From Iodobacter fluviatilis (GTDB taxonomy: Bacteria > Pseudomonadota > Gammaproteobacteria > Burkholderiales > Chitinibacteraceae), in the NCBI RefSeq assembly GCF_900451195.1, contig NZ_UGHR01000004.1, positions 434,001 to 498,000 of the forward strand: a stretch of 64,000 nt of DNA, in the 5' to 3' direction. The notes beneath the pieces were generated by a model. That model saw nothing but the letters and a program-made list of their open reading frames with translations, ran no database searches and had not been told where the DNA came from. The number at the start of each line of letters is the position of its first letter. Within the stretch, counting starts at the first letter, position 1. A program made the translations under genes and the position numbers. Shown in pieces: positions 1 through 8,568 of the stretch.

Positions 1-336
1 GCGGGAGACTGAGCCATCGTCTGCTTCAAAAATAATTGCTACTTTATTCGCCTTGCTTTCAAGGTGACGATCTAAGCAGTTGTAGGACACATTCATTTCA
101 CCGTCTTCAAACCACTTGAAGAATGGCGCATTGGATTCGTCCAATACCTTGGTAAAAGGCTTGCGCCAGCTGACTAACTCGCGCCCTAAATCGCCCCAAA
201 AGCCTTGATAATCGCTATTGGCTTTCTCGCAAAGGGTGTGATAGCCCTCCATGCCGGATACATTTGCTTTAGTACGGAAATCGTCGGAAGGTGGAAACAG
301 ACGGGTTTCCTTAAGTACGGAATCAATGCTGCTCAT
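1..336 (-). CDS. acs: acetyl-CoA synthetase, N-terminal part (runs off the left edge)
   Basis: AMP-forming acetate:CoA ligase that activates acetate to acetyl-CoA in the cytoplasm. Only the first 112 codons are present, from the ATG at 336. They begin MSSIDSVLKETRLFPPS and contain the typical Acs N-terminal words SGMEGYH, FWGDLGRELVSW, FFKWFEDGEMNVSYNCLDRH and KVAIIFEADDG. A purine-rich ribosome site (AGAAGGAAG) lies just before the ATG. The catalytic AMP-binding and C-terminal domains are outside the window. The acetate permease pair actP-yjcH lies about 12 kb away, so both arms of acetate scavenging are encoded nearby. Confidence 0.93.
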   Translation of the reverse strand, partial: MSSIDSVLKETRLFPPSDDFRTKANVSGMEGYHTLCEKANSDYQGFWGDLGRELVSWRKPFTKVLDESNAPFFKWFEDGEMNVSYNCLDRHLESKANKVAIIFEADDGSVSR

Positions 337-481
337 ATGGGGCTTCCTTCTTGCAGAGATAGTCAGATAAATCGGATCAAACCCAGAGTATCAGTGGGGG
401 CTGTCGCAAGGCCAATCGTGTTTTTTGATGGGGTGAATCAGAAAGGCTGATGTGAGGGGGTGTATGTGGATGGTGATATTT

Positions 482-546
482 CGTAGGAGTGGCTTCAGCC
501 GCGAAAGCCTTGTTAAAAGCCACTCGCGGTTGAAGCTACTCCTACG
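482..546. repeat. REP-like extragenic palindrome
   Basis: Two imperfect inverted arms of about 23 nt (482-505 and 523-546) carry the words CGTAGGAGTGGCTTCAGCCG and CGGTTGAAGCTACTCCTACG, separated by about 18 nt. The GTAGGAGyGGCTTCAGCCGCGA type is a known REP family word in many proteobacteria. It sits in the 245-nt gap between the acs start and the 3' end of the methyltransferase gene; nothing else was seen in that gap. Confidence 0.75.
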
Positions 547-581
547 GTATTAGACCTTGAGCTAACAAGTACTTGTATTTA

Positions 582-1376
582 CTACTCTGCCCGCTCTGCA
601 ATCAAGCTATAGCTGAGCGGTAAGCGGGCCTCGTTTTGCTCTAATGCGGCGTAGGTTACCGATATTTCATTGGGGTATTCGGCAAAGTGGCGCAATTGCA
701 ATCCCTGCTGCAAGCAGCCGCCAATAATATCGGAGAGGGTATGAGGAAACCAATACGAGGGTGCGCTGCCTGTGCCTTGGGTATCAATATATTCAGGCAG
801 CATTTCATCAATAAAAGGCTCTTTACGGAAATAAGAGCTGTCCATTGCATGAGGTGGAATGGGATTAAACATATCCAAAATAGGATGCTGCTCATAAATA
901 AATAACTGCCCATTTGGCTTTAGCCATGAATGAATCAAAGCCAATAAACGTGGCAGATCGGGCATCCAGCCTAATACCCCAACCGTTATATAAACCAGAT
1001 CAAAAGAGCGTTGGAACTGATTTTCAAGATCAAAAACATTGCTGCAAATAAATTCAATATCCAGCTCGGCACATTGAGCCAGCACTTTTGCTTGTTCAAT
1101 AAATGCGTCAGAAATATCAATGCCCACACAGCGGCCAGCACCGGCGCGTTTTACGCTGCATAGCTCCTGGCCGCTATTGCAGCCAATTTGCAGTACGTCT
1201 TTGCCATTGAGTGGAAACCGAGTAAATAGCTCTTTTTCTACCACATCAAAGCTTGAGAATTCTGGGTTTTTTATGGTGCTAAGCAGCTCGCTAAAGCCTT
1301 CTTTCTTATTTATTTCGGCTGTTAAATTCCACATCGCCCGATTGACTTCTGTGTAGTTTGTTTTTTCTGTCATCAT
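582..1376 (-). CDS. class I SAM-dependent methyltransferase
   Basis: Probable cytoplasmic methyltransferase of 264 residues, substrate unknown. Residues 60-105 carry the Rossmann SAM-binding site: VLQIGCNSGQELC (motif I, GxNxGxE variant), then CVGIDISDAFIEQA with the acidic residue that holds the ribose. Motif II is SFDLVYITVGVLGWMPDL and a later strand reads LKPNGQLFIYEQHPIL. This is the pattern of the methyltransferase 25/11 group. It follows the GNAT gene by 86 nt on the same strand and may be the last gene of that run. The start is one of two adjacent ATGs at 1376/1373. Confidence 0.85.
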   Translation of the reverse strand: MMTEKTNYTEVNRAMWNLTAEINKKEGFSELLSTIKNPEFSSFDVVEKELFTRFPLNGKDVLQIGCNSGQELCSVKRAGAGRCVGIDISDAFIEQAKVLAQCAELDIEFICSNVFDLENQFQRSFDLVYITVGVLGWMPDLPRLLALIHSWLKPNGQLFIYEQHPILDMFNPIPPHAMDSSYFRKEPFIDEMLPEYIDTQGTGSAPSYWFPHTLSDIIGGCLQQGLQLRHFAEYPNEISVTYAALEQNEARLPLSYSLIAERAE

Positions 1377-1462
1377 TTTTCTTTAAATTTTTTGGAAGGG
1401 TTTAAAGTTTGTATCGGGTACACATTTTTCATTTTCCATATTTTTTTCATACGGAACCAGTT

Positions 1463-1900
1463 TTAGTTTCTAAGCTGCATATGCAAAATGGGGAATCGCT
1501 TGCCCATGCCATCAAGCTCAGAGCGACTGATGATTTTAAAACCCATGCGCTCATAGAAAATAATTGCCTGGGGGTTTTGTTCATTTACATCCACTTTGCT
1601 CGCTTGATGATGAGTAATAGCATGGCTTAAAAGCATTCTGCCAACGCCCTGGCCTCTATACTCGGGGGCGATAAACAACATCTCTATATTGCCTTCGCTC
1701 AAACCAATAAAACCGGTTATTTTTTGCTGATTATCTTTGGCGCATTGTAATAAGACTGCGGGAAAGAAATCACTCAGCATTTTTGATTTATAAAATTGAA
1801 TATCGTTTTCAGATAAAAAATCATGCGTAGCCCGCACCGATGATTCCCAAATGCTTAATAGCTCGGGGTATTCATTGGGGGTAGCCGCTAATATTTGCAT
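1463..1900 (-). CDS. GNAT family N-acetyltransferase (YjaB-like)
   Basis: Acetyl-CoA dependent N-acetyltransferase of 145 residues, acceptor unknown. Starting at the ATG at 1900, it begins MQILAATPNEYPELLSIWE and has the GNAT core: the acceptor-side strand IEMLFIAPEYRGQGVGRMLL, with the Q/RxxGxG/A pyrophosphate loop (RGQGVG), then VDVNEQNPQAIIFYERMGFK near the C-terminus. A longer reading to 1942 exists, but the start at 1900 has a GGAAAC ribosome site just upstream and lies directly after the preceding stop, so it is preferred. The 'WESSVRATHDFL' opening is typical of the YjaB/PhnO-like subgroup. Confidence 0.88.
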   Translation of the reverse strand: MQILAATPNEYPELLSIWESSVRATHDFLSENDIQFYKSKMLSDFFPAVLLQCAKDNQQKITGFIGLSEGNIEMLFIAPEYRGQGVGRMLLSHAITHHQASKVDVNEQNPQAIIFYERMGFKIISRSELDGMGKRFPILHMQLRN

Positions 1901-1901
1901 A

Positions 1902-2612
1902 TTATTGTTTCCATAAATAAATAGAATCTTTGCCATCGCCATTTAGTGATTTATTTTGTTCAACCATGATATAGCGGGTTTTACCTTCGGCAACTAACTT
2001 AAAAGCTTGTAAGCGGGTGCGATAGCCAAGGATGTCCAACCCTGTTTGCATTTGTTGAAAATCTGCAGGCGAATAGATCACCGTCACGCCTGTGCTATTG
2101 GGGTAGTGAAACGTTGTGCGGCTCATATTGCCCTGAGCATCAAAGCTTAAATGCTCAATTTGGCTGTCATCTTGGCAATCGCTTACGCTGGTTTCAAAGC
2201 GTTGCCCAGCCAGCTCGATAGCCGAGCTCACTTTGGTGGCATTGGCGGCGATTAAAACGTATGTGCCTTTTTTATCTTTGACGCCTCCCAGCCCTGGCTC
2301 GCAAAGCATGGCGGCAAAGGGCAGGTGTGGGTTTTCCGGCAGGCGATACACCGCGCTGCCGCCGCTTAAACCATTACCCCAGCTGTATTGACCGTTTGCA
2401 TCATAAGTAAGGCTGCCTTTGGGAATAATAGGGCTGCTGATGTTTGCACCTGCATCACTAAGCTTTGCATAGATCGCCTGCGTATCGCTGGCGGCATAGT
2501 GGTAGGCCAGATATTCGCTGCTGCTAAGGGGGGCTAAGGGTGGTGCCGGATCGCTGCCCCCGCCACCACAGGCTGATAAGGCGAATGTAAAAAGACAGAT
2601 TGCAGATTTCAT
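1902..2612 (-). CDS. hypothetical lipoprotein
   Basis: No recognised family. The 236-residue product opens MKSAICLFTFALSACGGGGS. This is a signal peptide with a lipobox (LSAC) and a cysteine followed by glycines, so the mature protein should be lipid-anchored, probably in the outer membrane. The remainder is a soluble domain with two further cysteines (CEPGLGG and SDCQDD) that could pair in the periplasm. The gene lies 4 nt after the upstream GNAT and its stop abuts the next GNAT start, so it looks co-transcribed. Function cannot be inferred. Confidence 0.8.
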   Translation of the reverse strand: MKSAICLFTFALSACGGGGSDPAPPLAPLSSSEYLAYHYAASDTQAIYAKLSDAGANISSPIIPKGSLTYDANGQYSWGNGLSGGSAVYRLPENPHLPFAAMLCEPGLGGVKDKKGTYVLIAANATKVSSAIELAGQRFETSVSDCQDDSQIEHLSFDAQGNMSRTTFHYPNSTGVTVIYSPADFQQMQTGLDILGYRTRLQAFKLVAEGKTRYIMVEQNKSLNGDGKDSIYLWKQ

Positions 2613-2616
2613 ATTA

Positions 2617-3171
2617 TTAATTTTTAGTGAGTGTTGGTGAAAATTCAGAATTTAATAATCCATAAATTAAATCATTGTGCCATTGTTGATTTAATTTAAA
2701 GTTATCCCTGATCCTGCCTTCTTGTATAAATCCTACCCGCTCTAATAAGCTGGCTGAGGCGATATTTCCTTCTGTTACTGTGGCTTTTATTTTGTGAAAT
2801 AAGCAATCATTAAAGGCAAATTGCAATATGGCTTGTAAAGATTCTTTGCCATAGCCTTTACCTTGCTCATTGGGGTGCAATAAAAAACCAACTTCAGCCT
2901 GCTGATAGGGCTCCCACTCGGGCATAAAGCCAGTGATCCCAATGGGCGTATTGCGGTGTTTATCAATAATCATTAGGCATAGCCAGTGCGAGCTGTGTTT
3001 GGTCCACGCGGGCAGGCGGCTGTTAAATTTTTCATTGATTGCATCGGCAGATAAAGGATCACTGACATAGCGCATCACATCAGGGTGTTGTTGGAGCTGC
3101 TTAAAAAATCCTCTGTCTGCTTCGGTGAGAGGTCTAAGGATTAATCTTGCTGTTTCTAAATAGATGCTCAT
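2617..3171 (-). CDS. GNAT acetyltransferase, RimJ/RimL type
   Basis: A 184-residue acetyltransferase of the RimJ/RimL (Acetyltransf_3) group, which acetylates protein N-termini or small amines. It opens MSIYLETARLILRPLTEADRG, the usual 'TxRLxLRPL' start. The acetyl-CoA site is VGFLLHPNEQGKGYGKESLQ and the C-terminal word is ASASLLERVGFIQEGRIRDN. It starts 1 nt after the stop of the upstream GNAT gene and ends 4 nt before the lipoprotein gene, so it belongs to a tight operon. The real substrate is unknown. Confidence 0.88.
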   Translation of the reverse strand: MSIYLETARLILRPLTEADRGFFKQLQQHPDVMRYVSDPLSADAINEKFNSRLPAWTKHSSHWLCLMIIDKHRNTPIGITGFMPEWEPYQQAEVGFLLHPNEQGKGYGKESLQAILQFAFNDCLFHKIKATVTEGNIASASLLERVGFIQEGRIRDNFKLNQQWHNDLIYGLLNSEFSPTLTKN

Positions 3172-3172
3172 T

Positions 3173-3706
3173 TTATGGCCTGTTGTTTTTTAATTCATGG
3201 CTAAGCAATGAATAATTCATCAGCGATATATATTCACCATCTTTAATTTCACATTCACGGCTGATGCCCTCTAAAGTAAAATTAAAGACTTGTAAAAGCT
3301 GCTGCGATTTTAAATTTTCTATTTCTACTTCGGCGCTGATGCGGTGCAGTTTTAATTCATTAAAGGCATGACTGAGTAAACCCTGTAATGCTTCCTGCAT
3401 AATGCCTTTGCCCCAGTGCTGGGGTAATAGCCAGTAGCCTAATTCGGCATTTTTGTGATCATGGCAGATATTATTCAGGCCTAATGCGCCTAGCGGTGTA
3501 CCTGCCGATTCAATCACCAGCCAGCATCCTGTGCCTTGTTCGGCAATGGATTGATACCAGCTCATTTGTTCTAGGCAAGCGCTTTCTGTTGAATATGAAA
3601 TACCATAGTGTTTAATCACTACTGGGTTGGACAGGCCAGAAAAAACAAAGGCTAAATCATCGGGCCTGAATGCTCTTAAAGTGATTGTATTTAGTTTTAT
3701 ATTCAT
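3173..3706 (-). CDS. GNAT acetyltransferase, RimJ/RimL type
   Basis: A second RimJ/RimL-type acetyltransferase of 177 residues, only distantly similar to its neighbour. Key parts are the opening IKLNTITLRAFRPDDLAFVF, the substrate-side ELGYWLLPQHWGKGIMQEAL (Q/RxxGxG/A loop as HWGKGI) and HRISAEVEIENLKSQQLLQVFNF. The ATG overlaps the stop of the racemase gene (TAATG), which implies translational coupling with it. Substrate unknown. Confidence 0.86.
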   Translation of the reverse strand: MNIKLNTITLRAFRPDDLAFVFSGLSNPVVIKHYGISYSTESACLEQMSWYQSIAEQGTGCWLVIESAGTPLGALGLNNICHDHKNAELGYWLLPQHWGKGIMQEALQGLLSHAFNELKLHRISAEVEIENLKSQQLLQVFNFTLEGISRECEIKDGEYISLMNYSLLSHELKNNRP

Positions 3707-4422
3707 TATTTATCCAAAGTAGTTGCGACTTCGGCGCAGGCTGTATGAATGGCATAGCGTATATGCAGCTCGGTGGTATCAAATATCGGAATAGCCACAT
3801 CCTGCTGTTGAATCAGCATGGTAATTTCTGTGCAGCCCAGAATGACTCCTTCTGCACCTTGCTCGATCAGCTGATTAATGATGGCAGTGTATTCTTGTCT
3901 GGATGATTCTTTAACAATGCCCTGGCAAAGTTCCTGATAAATAATATCGTGCACTTTATTGCGGCCAGTTTCACTTGGGGTAATGACTTCTAGCTGGTGC
4001 ATATTGGCTAATCTGCCACGGTAGAAATCTTGCTCCATGGTGAATTTTGTTCCCAATAGAGCAATTTTTTTAATGCCCGCTGTTTTAATTGCCGCTGCGG
4101 TAGCGTCGGCAATATGCAGAAATGGGATCTGGATTTTAGCTTCAATTTCAGCGCTTAGTTTATGCATGGTATTGGTGCATAAGATCATTAAATCTGCACC
4201 GGCTAATTGCAGGGAATAAGCCGCTTGGGCCATGATTTTACCCGCTTTATCCCATTGCCCTGCGCTTTGCAGCGCTGCTATTTCTGCAAAATCCACACTC
4301 AGCAAAATCACTTTGGCAGAATGCAGACCGCCCAATTTTTCTTTAATAAGCTGATTTGCTCTTTGGTAATAAATCTGGCTGGATTCCCAGCTCATGCCGC
4401 CTATCATGCCGATGGTTTTCAT
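3706..4422 (-). CDS. aspartate/glutamate racemase family protein
   Basis: Cofactor-independent amino-acid racemase of 238 residues. The two catalytic cysteines of the Asp/Glu racemase fold are present: C82 in MILCTNTMHKL and C197 in GVILGCTEITM. The start MKTIGMIGGMSWESS is that of the aspartate racemase (RacD / YgeA) branch. YgeA homologues have broad specificity, so 'aspartate' is not certain. It lies 9 nt downstream of the LysE exporter gene and is coupled to the next GNAT gene, suggesting a role in D-/L-amino-acid handling or release. Confidence 0.9.
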   Translation of the reverse strand: MKTIGMIGGMSWESSQIYYQRANQLIKEKLGGLHSAKVILLSVDFAEIAALQSAGQWDKAGKIMAQAAYSLQLAGADLMILCTNTMHKLSAEIEAKIQIPFLHIADATAAAIKTAGIKKIALLGTKFTMEQDFYRGRLANMHQLEVITPSETGRNKVHDIIYQELCQGIVKESSRQEYTAIINQLIEQGAEGVILGCTEITMLIQQQDVAIPIFDTTELHIRYAIHTACAEVATTLDK

Positions 4423-4431
4423 TATTTTCCC

Positions 4432-5037
4432 CTAAGCTAACAAAGCCAATTCGCCATGCAATAAAAAGAATGCCGTGATCGCCATCAGGCTGGCCATCAT
4501 GCCGTTAAATAGTTTTAATATTTTTGGGATCAGCAAATGCTGGCGTAATGCATCGCCCAACCATGCCCAGATACAGATGCAGGGTAAATTAATCAGTGCA
4601 CATAAAACGGCTAAGCCCGCTGCGGCGAACATGCTATTTTGCTCGGCAGGCAAAAATAGAATCACGGTATTGATCACCATTACCCATGCCTTGGGGTTAA
4701 TCCACTGAAATAGCGCTGCGGCTAAAAAGCTCATGGGTTTAGCGGCTTCTTTGCCTTCAGGCGATCCTGCTTTCCATATTTTCCACGATAGCCACAATAA
4801 ATAAGCACAGCCAAATACGCCTAAAATTGGGCGTACCGTATTAATGCTGCTCATCACCCAAGCTAGGAGCACGCCAACGATAAACACCTGAATGCCATGG
4901 CCAATGCTAATGCCTAATAAATGCGGAATACTGCGGCGAAAACCAAAATTGCCGCCAGAAGCCGCCAGCATCAGATTATTGGGGCCGGGGGTAACGGACA
5001 TCAGCGAGACATAGCTCAGTAAGGCGGGGTTAAACAT
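4432..5037 (-). CDS. LysE family amino-acid exporter
   Basis: Inner-membrane exporter of the LysE/RhtB family, 201 residues with about six hydrophobic segments. The opening has the family word SVTPGPNNLMLAASGGNFG (PGP motif near residue 17), followed by IPHLLGISIGHGIQ. A later conserved part is ALFQWINPKAWVM. It is first in the minus-strand run and divergent from the MocR regulator gene at 5173, its probable controller. The exported amino acid cannot be told from sequence. Confidence 0.9.
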   Translation of the reverse strand: MFNPALLSYVSLMSVTPGPNNLMLAASGGNFGFRRSIPHLLGISIGHGIQVFIVGVLLAWVMSSINTVRPILGVFGCAYLLWLSWKIWKAGSPEGKEAAKPMSFLAAALFQWINPKAWVMVINTVILFLPAEQNSMFAAAGLAVLCALINLPCICIWAWLGDALRQHLLIPKILKLFNGMMASLMAITAFFLLHGELALLA

Positions 5038-5172
5038 AGACTTTGCTCGGTGTAGGTAAAAGGCAATTCATCATAAAAGCATCGTCATAAAGGTTACAGT
5101 GGCATTACTTGCTTATTTTTATGGGTACAATTTAGACATTGCAGCCTTACCCGGTCTTTTCGAGGTTCCCTT
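5038..5172. promoter_or_regulatory. divergent promoter region between the LysE exporter and the MocR regulator
   Basis: A 135-nt gap between two divergent starts. MocR-type regulators usually bind repeats in exactly this place to control both themselves and the divergent gene. A TACAAT box at 5126-5131 could serve the rightward gene, but no well-spaced -35 was found, so the exact promoters are not assigned. Confidence 0.4.
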
Positions 5173-6621
5173 ATGATGCAAGTGGATACGCTTTACCAGC
5201 AGCTGGCCGATGATTTTGCGCTGGCGATCAGCCACGGTTCTTTACCGCCTGGCTCCAGATTGCCATCGGTACGTAAAACGGCACAAAGCCGCAGGCTGTC
5301 TTTGAATACGGTACTTACAGCTTATCGCATGCTGGAAGACCGCGGCCTTGTGGTGGTTAGGCCGCAATCTGGCTATTACGTACGCAGCCATCTGCCTATG
5401 TTGCCGGCAGGCAAATCCTGTGCAGCGCCTGGCCAAGCTCAAGGCCCTGCCGGTGAAGTGCTGGATTTAATCGGTGCCGCTTTATTGGCCCAGCAAACGC
5501 CGGGCTATATCAATCTGGCCTTAGCCTGCCCCAAGGGGGGCGATTTTTACCCCAGCAATAAGCTGGCGCGGATCATGGGCCAAGTGCTCAGGCAAAATCC
5601 TGGCATGGTTAGCAGCTATGCTTTGCCACCAGGCTCAGAGCGATTACGCACCCAGATTGCCCGCCGCAGTGTGGAGCTGGGTATGTCTTTGCAAGCTGAA
5701 AACATCGTGCTTACCCATGGCTGTATGGAGGCTTTGCAATTGTCTTTGCGCGCCATCTGTGTGCGTGGAGACGCCGTGGGGATTGAATCGCCTACCTACT
5801 TTAATTTGTTGCCTTTGTTTAGTAGCCTAGGTTTAAAAGCGGTTGAAATACCGACCGACCCGCAAACGGGCCTGTCGCTCGATGCGCTGGAGCAATTACT
5901 GATTGATGGCCAATTGCAGGCCATTGTGGCCATGCCCAATGTGCACAATCCCCTTGGCTGCAGCATGCCGCTGGAAAACAAACGGCGGCTAGCTGGCCTG
6001 TTAAAGCGTTATCAAATCCCCCTGATTGAAGATGCGCTCTACGCCGAATTGCAATTTACCGAGGCCTTTGCACCCGCTGTAAAAGCGTTTGACGAAGAGG
6101 GTTGGGTGTTAATTTGCGCCAGTTATACCAAGACACTGGCCCCCGATTTTAGAATTGGCTGGGTAGAAGGCGGGCGTTTTACCGAGCAGATTCGTAAACT
6201 TAAATTCTCTTATTCAGTTGCCGAATCTATGGTGCTGAGCGAAACGCTGGGCTTGTTTTTAGAATCGGGCGGCTACGATCATCATTTACGCCAGCTCAAG
6301 CGCCGCTACGCGATTCAGGTGGATAAAGTACGCGCGCTGATTGCCGAGCATTTTCCGCAGGGCACCAGCGCCACCCAGCCCGCTGGCGGGTTTTTATTCT
6401 GGGTAGAGCTGCCCGCCAGCTGCGATAGCGTGAAATTATTTCATCGTGCTATTGCAGAGAAGATCAGCATCTCGCCCGGCCCGCTGTATTCCCCCAGCGG
6501 CCGCCATACCTCGGCACTGCGTTTATCCTGTTGCCAGCCTTTGGATGAAAGCTATATCCAGGCTTTAGTGCGGCTGGGCGAGATGGCGCAGGACATTATG
6601 GATGAAGCGGCTGGTGTTTAA
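5173..6621 (+). CDS. MocR-type transcriptional regulator (GntR wHTH fused to PLP aminotransferase domain)
   Basis: DNA-binding regulator of 482 residues. Residues 1-75 are a GntR winged helix (GSRLPSVRKTAQSRRLSLNTVLTAYRMLE). Residues 95-475 are a fold-type I aminotransferase domain with the PLP-binding set N259 (NVHNPLG), D287 (IEDALY) and the Schiff-base lysine K320 (SYTKTLAP). Such proteins (GabR, PdxR, TauR) sense amino compounds through the PLP aldimine rather than acting as enzymes. It is divergent from the LysE-racemase operon, its likely target. Its stop overlaps the stop of the convergent nitrilase gene. Confidence 0.92.
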   Translation: MMQVDTLYQQLADDFALAISHGSLPPGSRLPSVRKTAQSRRLSLNTVLTAYRMLEDRGLVVVRPQSGYYVRSHLPMLPAGKSCAAPGQAQGPAGEVLDLIGAALLAQQTPGYINLALACPKGGDFYPSNKLARIMGQVLRQNPGMVSSYALPPGSERLRTQIARRSVELGMSLQAENIVLTHGCMEALQLSLRAICVRGDAVGIESPTYFNLLPLFSSLGLKAVEIPTDPQTGLSLDALEQLLIDGQLQAIVAMPNVHNPLGCSMPLENKRRLAGLLKRYQIPLIEDALYAELQFTEAFAPAVKAFDEEGWVLICASYTKTLAPDFRIGWVEGGRFTEQIRKLKFSYSVAESMVLSETLGLFLESGGYDHHLRQLKRRYAIQVDKVRALIAEHFPQGTSATQPAGGFLFWVELPASCDSVKLFHRAIAEKISISPGPLYSPSGRHTSALRLSCCQPLDESYIQALVRLGEMAQDIMDEAAGV

Positions 6622-7598
6622 TCCGCAGTATGCGTGGCTGCGGTAGAAAACCTCGCCTCGCGTGCATCCAGCTCTTTGCCGGATGGCTGAGTCAGCAGCT
6701 TGTATAGCTCCGGTCTGCGGCCACGTATCCAGCGCTGGCCTGTGCTCATATTGACGAGGTTTAAATCCAGCACTGCGGCCACCATGGCATCTTGGGCCAG
6801 CCAGGTTTCATGAATAATGCGGCCATAGGGATCAATAATCATGGCGTTGCCTGTGCGGATTTCCTCCTCGTCCTGACCTACGCCATTGCTGAAAATAATA
6901 AACAGGCCGTTATCGTGCGCTCTGGCGGGCAGCCAGCGCAGCAGCCATCCCCGGCCATTAGGGCCTTTGAATTCGGCTTCAATGGCCTCTGGATGAATGT
7001 GGCGCTGCTGCCATTTTTCTAGGGCTATGGGTTTCATGCCATGCGGGCTGCGGGAATTTGTGCCACCGGTTTGATGCGGGGCAAGCAGCAGGCTGGCTCC
7101 AAGCAGCGCGCATGCCCGCACGTTTTCAATTAAGTTGTTATCCCAGCAAATCAGAATGGCAATGCGTATCCCCCAAGGCGTATCAAATACGGTGTATTGA
7201 TCGCCGCTGTGAATCGATTCGTGCTCAAAAGCATGCAGCTTGCGGTGGCAATGGTGTGTGCCATCGGGCATGCACAGCACATAGCTATTATAAAAATGCT
7301 CGTCCTCCCCCAGCTCTATCAGCCCGGCAGCAACGGCCATTTGATATTGCTGCGCCAGTTTTTTTACTGCCGTGATTGAAGGCCCATTTAGCGGCTCGGC
7401 TAAGCCCGCCACACCTTCATGGCTCAGCTTTGTGACATGCCAGTAGCCGGTAATGCACATTTCAGGAAAGGCGATCAGCTGCACCCCCTGGCTGGCGGCT
7501 TGGGCGGCAAAATCGGCAATGCGGCTCAGGTTATAAGCCTTATCACCGGCACGATGTTGAAATTGAACAGAGGCAACATTTAAAGTGGTCTTGGGCAT
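6618..7598 (-). CDS. nitrilase superfamily carbon-nitrogen hydrolase
   Basis: Cytoplasmic C-N hydrolase of 326 residues with the full catalytic triad of the superfamily: E46 (AFPEMCITGY), K120 (CHRKLHAF) and C151 (ILICWDNNL). The body has about 50 residues more than the smallest members, with extensions around 190-220 (KWQQRHIHPEAIEAEFKG) and at the C-terminus. These look like the aliphatic amidase / N-carbamoylputrescine amidohydrolase region, but the substrate is not determinable. It overlaps the MocR gene's stop tail-to-tail and is divergent from the LysR gene at 7697. Confidence 0.88.
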   Translation of the reverse strand: MPKTTLNVASVQFQHRAGDKAYNLSRIADFAAQAASQGVQLIAFPEMCITGYWHVTKLSHEGVAGLAEPLNGPSITAVKKLAQQYQMAVAAGLIELGEDEHFYNSYVLCMPDGTHHCHRKLHAFEHESIHSGDQYTVFDTPWGIRIAILICWDNNLIENVRACALLGASLLLAPHQTGGTNSRSPHGMKPIALEKWQQRHIHPEAIEAEFKGPNGRGWLLRWLPARAHDNGLFIIFSNGVGQDEEEIRTGNAMIIDPYGRIIHETWLAQDAMVAAVLDLNLVNMSTGQRWIRGRRPELYKLLTQPSGKELDAREARFSTAATHTAD

Positions 7599-7696
7599 GG
7601 TGGGCTGCGCCTTGGTGTGAATGAATAAAGCGATTTAACCGCGGTCTGTTTCATGCGTAAAATGAAATTTATGACCATTATTGATAGAAAAATAGA

Positions 7697-8563
7697 ATGG
7701 ATATCAAATTACTGCGCTCCTTTATTACCCTGGCAGGGCTGGGGCATTTTGGCCGGGCGGCGGATGTGCTCTGTGTGACGCAGCCTACCCTGAGTAAGCA
7801 AATTGCAAATTTAGAAGCCGAGCTGGGAGCCAGGTTATTTGAACGTGGCCGCCATGGTGCAGAGTTAACTGCGTTTGGGGCGTTATTTTTGCCTGATGCC
7901 CAGCGCTTAACTCAGGATGCGGATCAAGTGTTGCTGCGTGCGCGTGAAGCCAGCCGGGGAGCGCGCGGGCGGCTGCGCATTGGCTTTGGTTTGTCTGCGC
8001 TCGAATTTGCCCCGCAAGCAATTGCGGCGTTTAGCCAGCGCTACCCTGATGTGGCAATTACGCTGAATGATTACTCCTCAGCAGAGCAGACGCAGCGCAT
8101 TCTGGCTGGCGAACTCGAGCTGGGTATTATTCGCTTACCCTGCGACGGCGCTTTAGCCACGCTCCCTCTCTTTGAAGAGCAATTAGCCTTGGCGGTCCCC
8201 GCTGTGAGCAAATGGCAAGCGGTGCCGGATCAGCTGGCGGATTTAAACACGCTGGGTTTTATTGCACTCTCTGTATCTCGCGGGCCGGGCCTCGCTGCGC
8301 ACATTCAGCAGTGGTGCAATGCACATCAATTTAATCCACGCATCACCCAATACATCGAAGATATACAAACCATTCTTGCGATTGTAGCTGCCGGTTTAGG
8401 CGTGGCTTTATTGCCTTATCGGGCCGGGCTGTTGCTGCCGCAAAATGTGCGGCTGTTACCCTTTAATGAGACTGCGGCGCACTGGCAAGTGGGTTTAGCC
8501 TGGCAAGCCGGGCGGGAAGACCCCGTTGTGAAGGGCTTTGTAGACCTGCTCGCCAAACCTTGA
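7697..8563 (+). CDS. LysR family transcriptional regulator
   Basis: A 288-residue LysR regulator. Residues 1-60 form the helix-turn-helix (MDIKLLRSFITLAGLGHFGRAADVLCVTQPTLSKQIANLE) and residues 90-285 the periplasmic-binding-like effector domain (GRLRIGFGLSALE onwards). It is divergent from the nitrilase gene with a 98-nt gap, so that gene is the first candidate target. The effector is unknown. Confidence 0.92.
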   Translation: MDIKLLRSFITLAGLGHFGRAADVLCVTQPTLSKQIANLEAELGARLFERGRHGAELTAFGALFLPDAQRLTQDADQVLLRAREASRGARGRLRIGFGLSALEFAPQAIAAFSQRYPDVAITLNDYSSAEQTQRILAGELELGIIRLPCDGALATLPLFEEQLALAVPAVSKWQAVPDQLADLNTLGFIALSVSRGPGLAAHIQQWCNAHQFNPRITQYIEDIQTILAIVAAGLGVALLPYRAGLLLPQNVRLLPFNETAAHWQVGLAWQAGREDPVVKGFVDLLAKP

Positions 8564-8568
8564 GCGGC

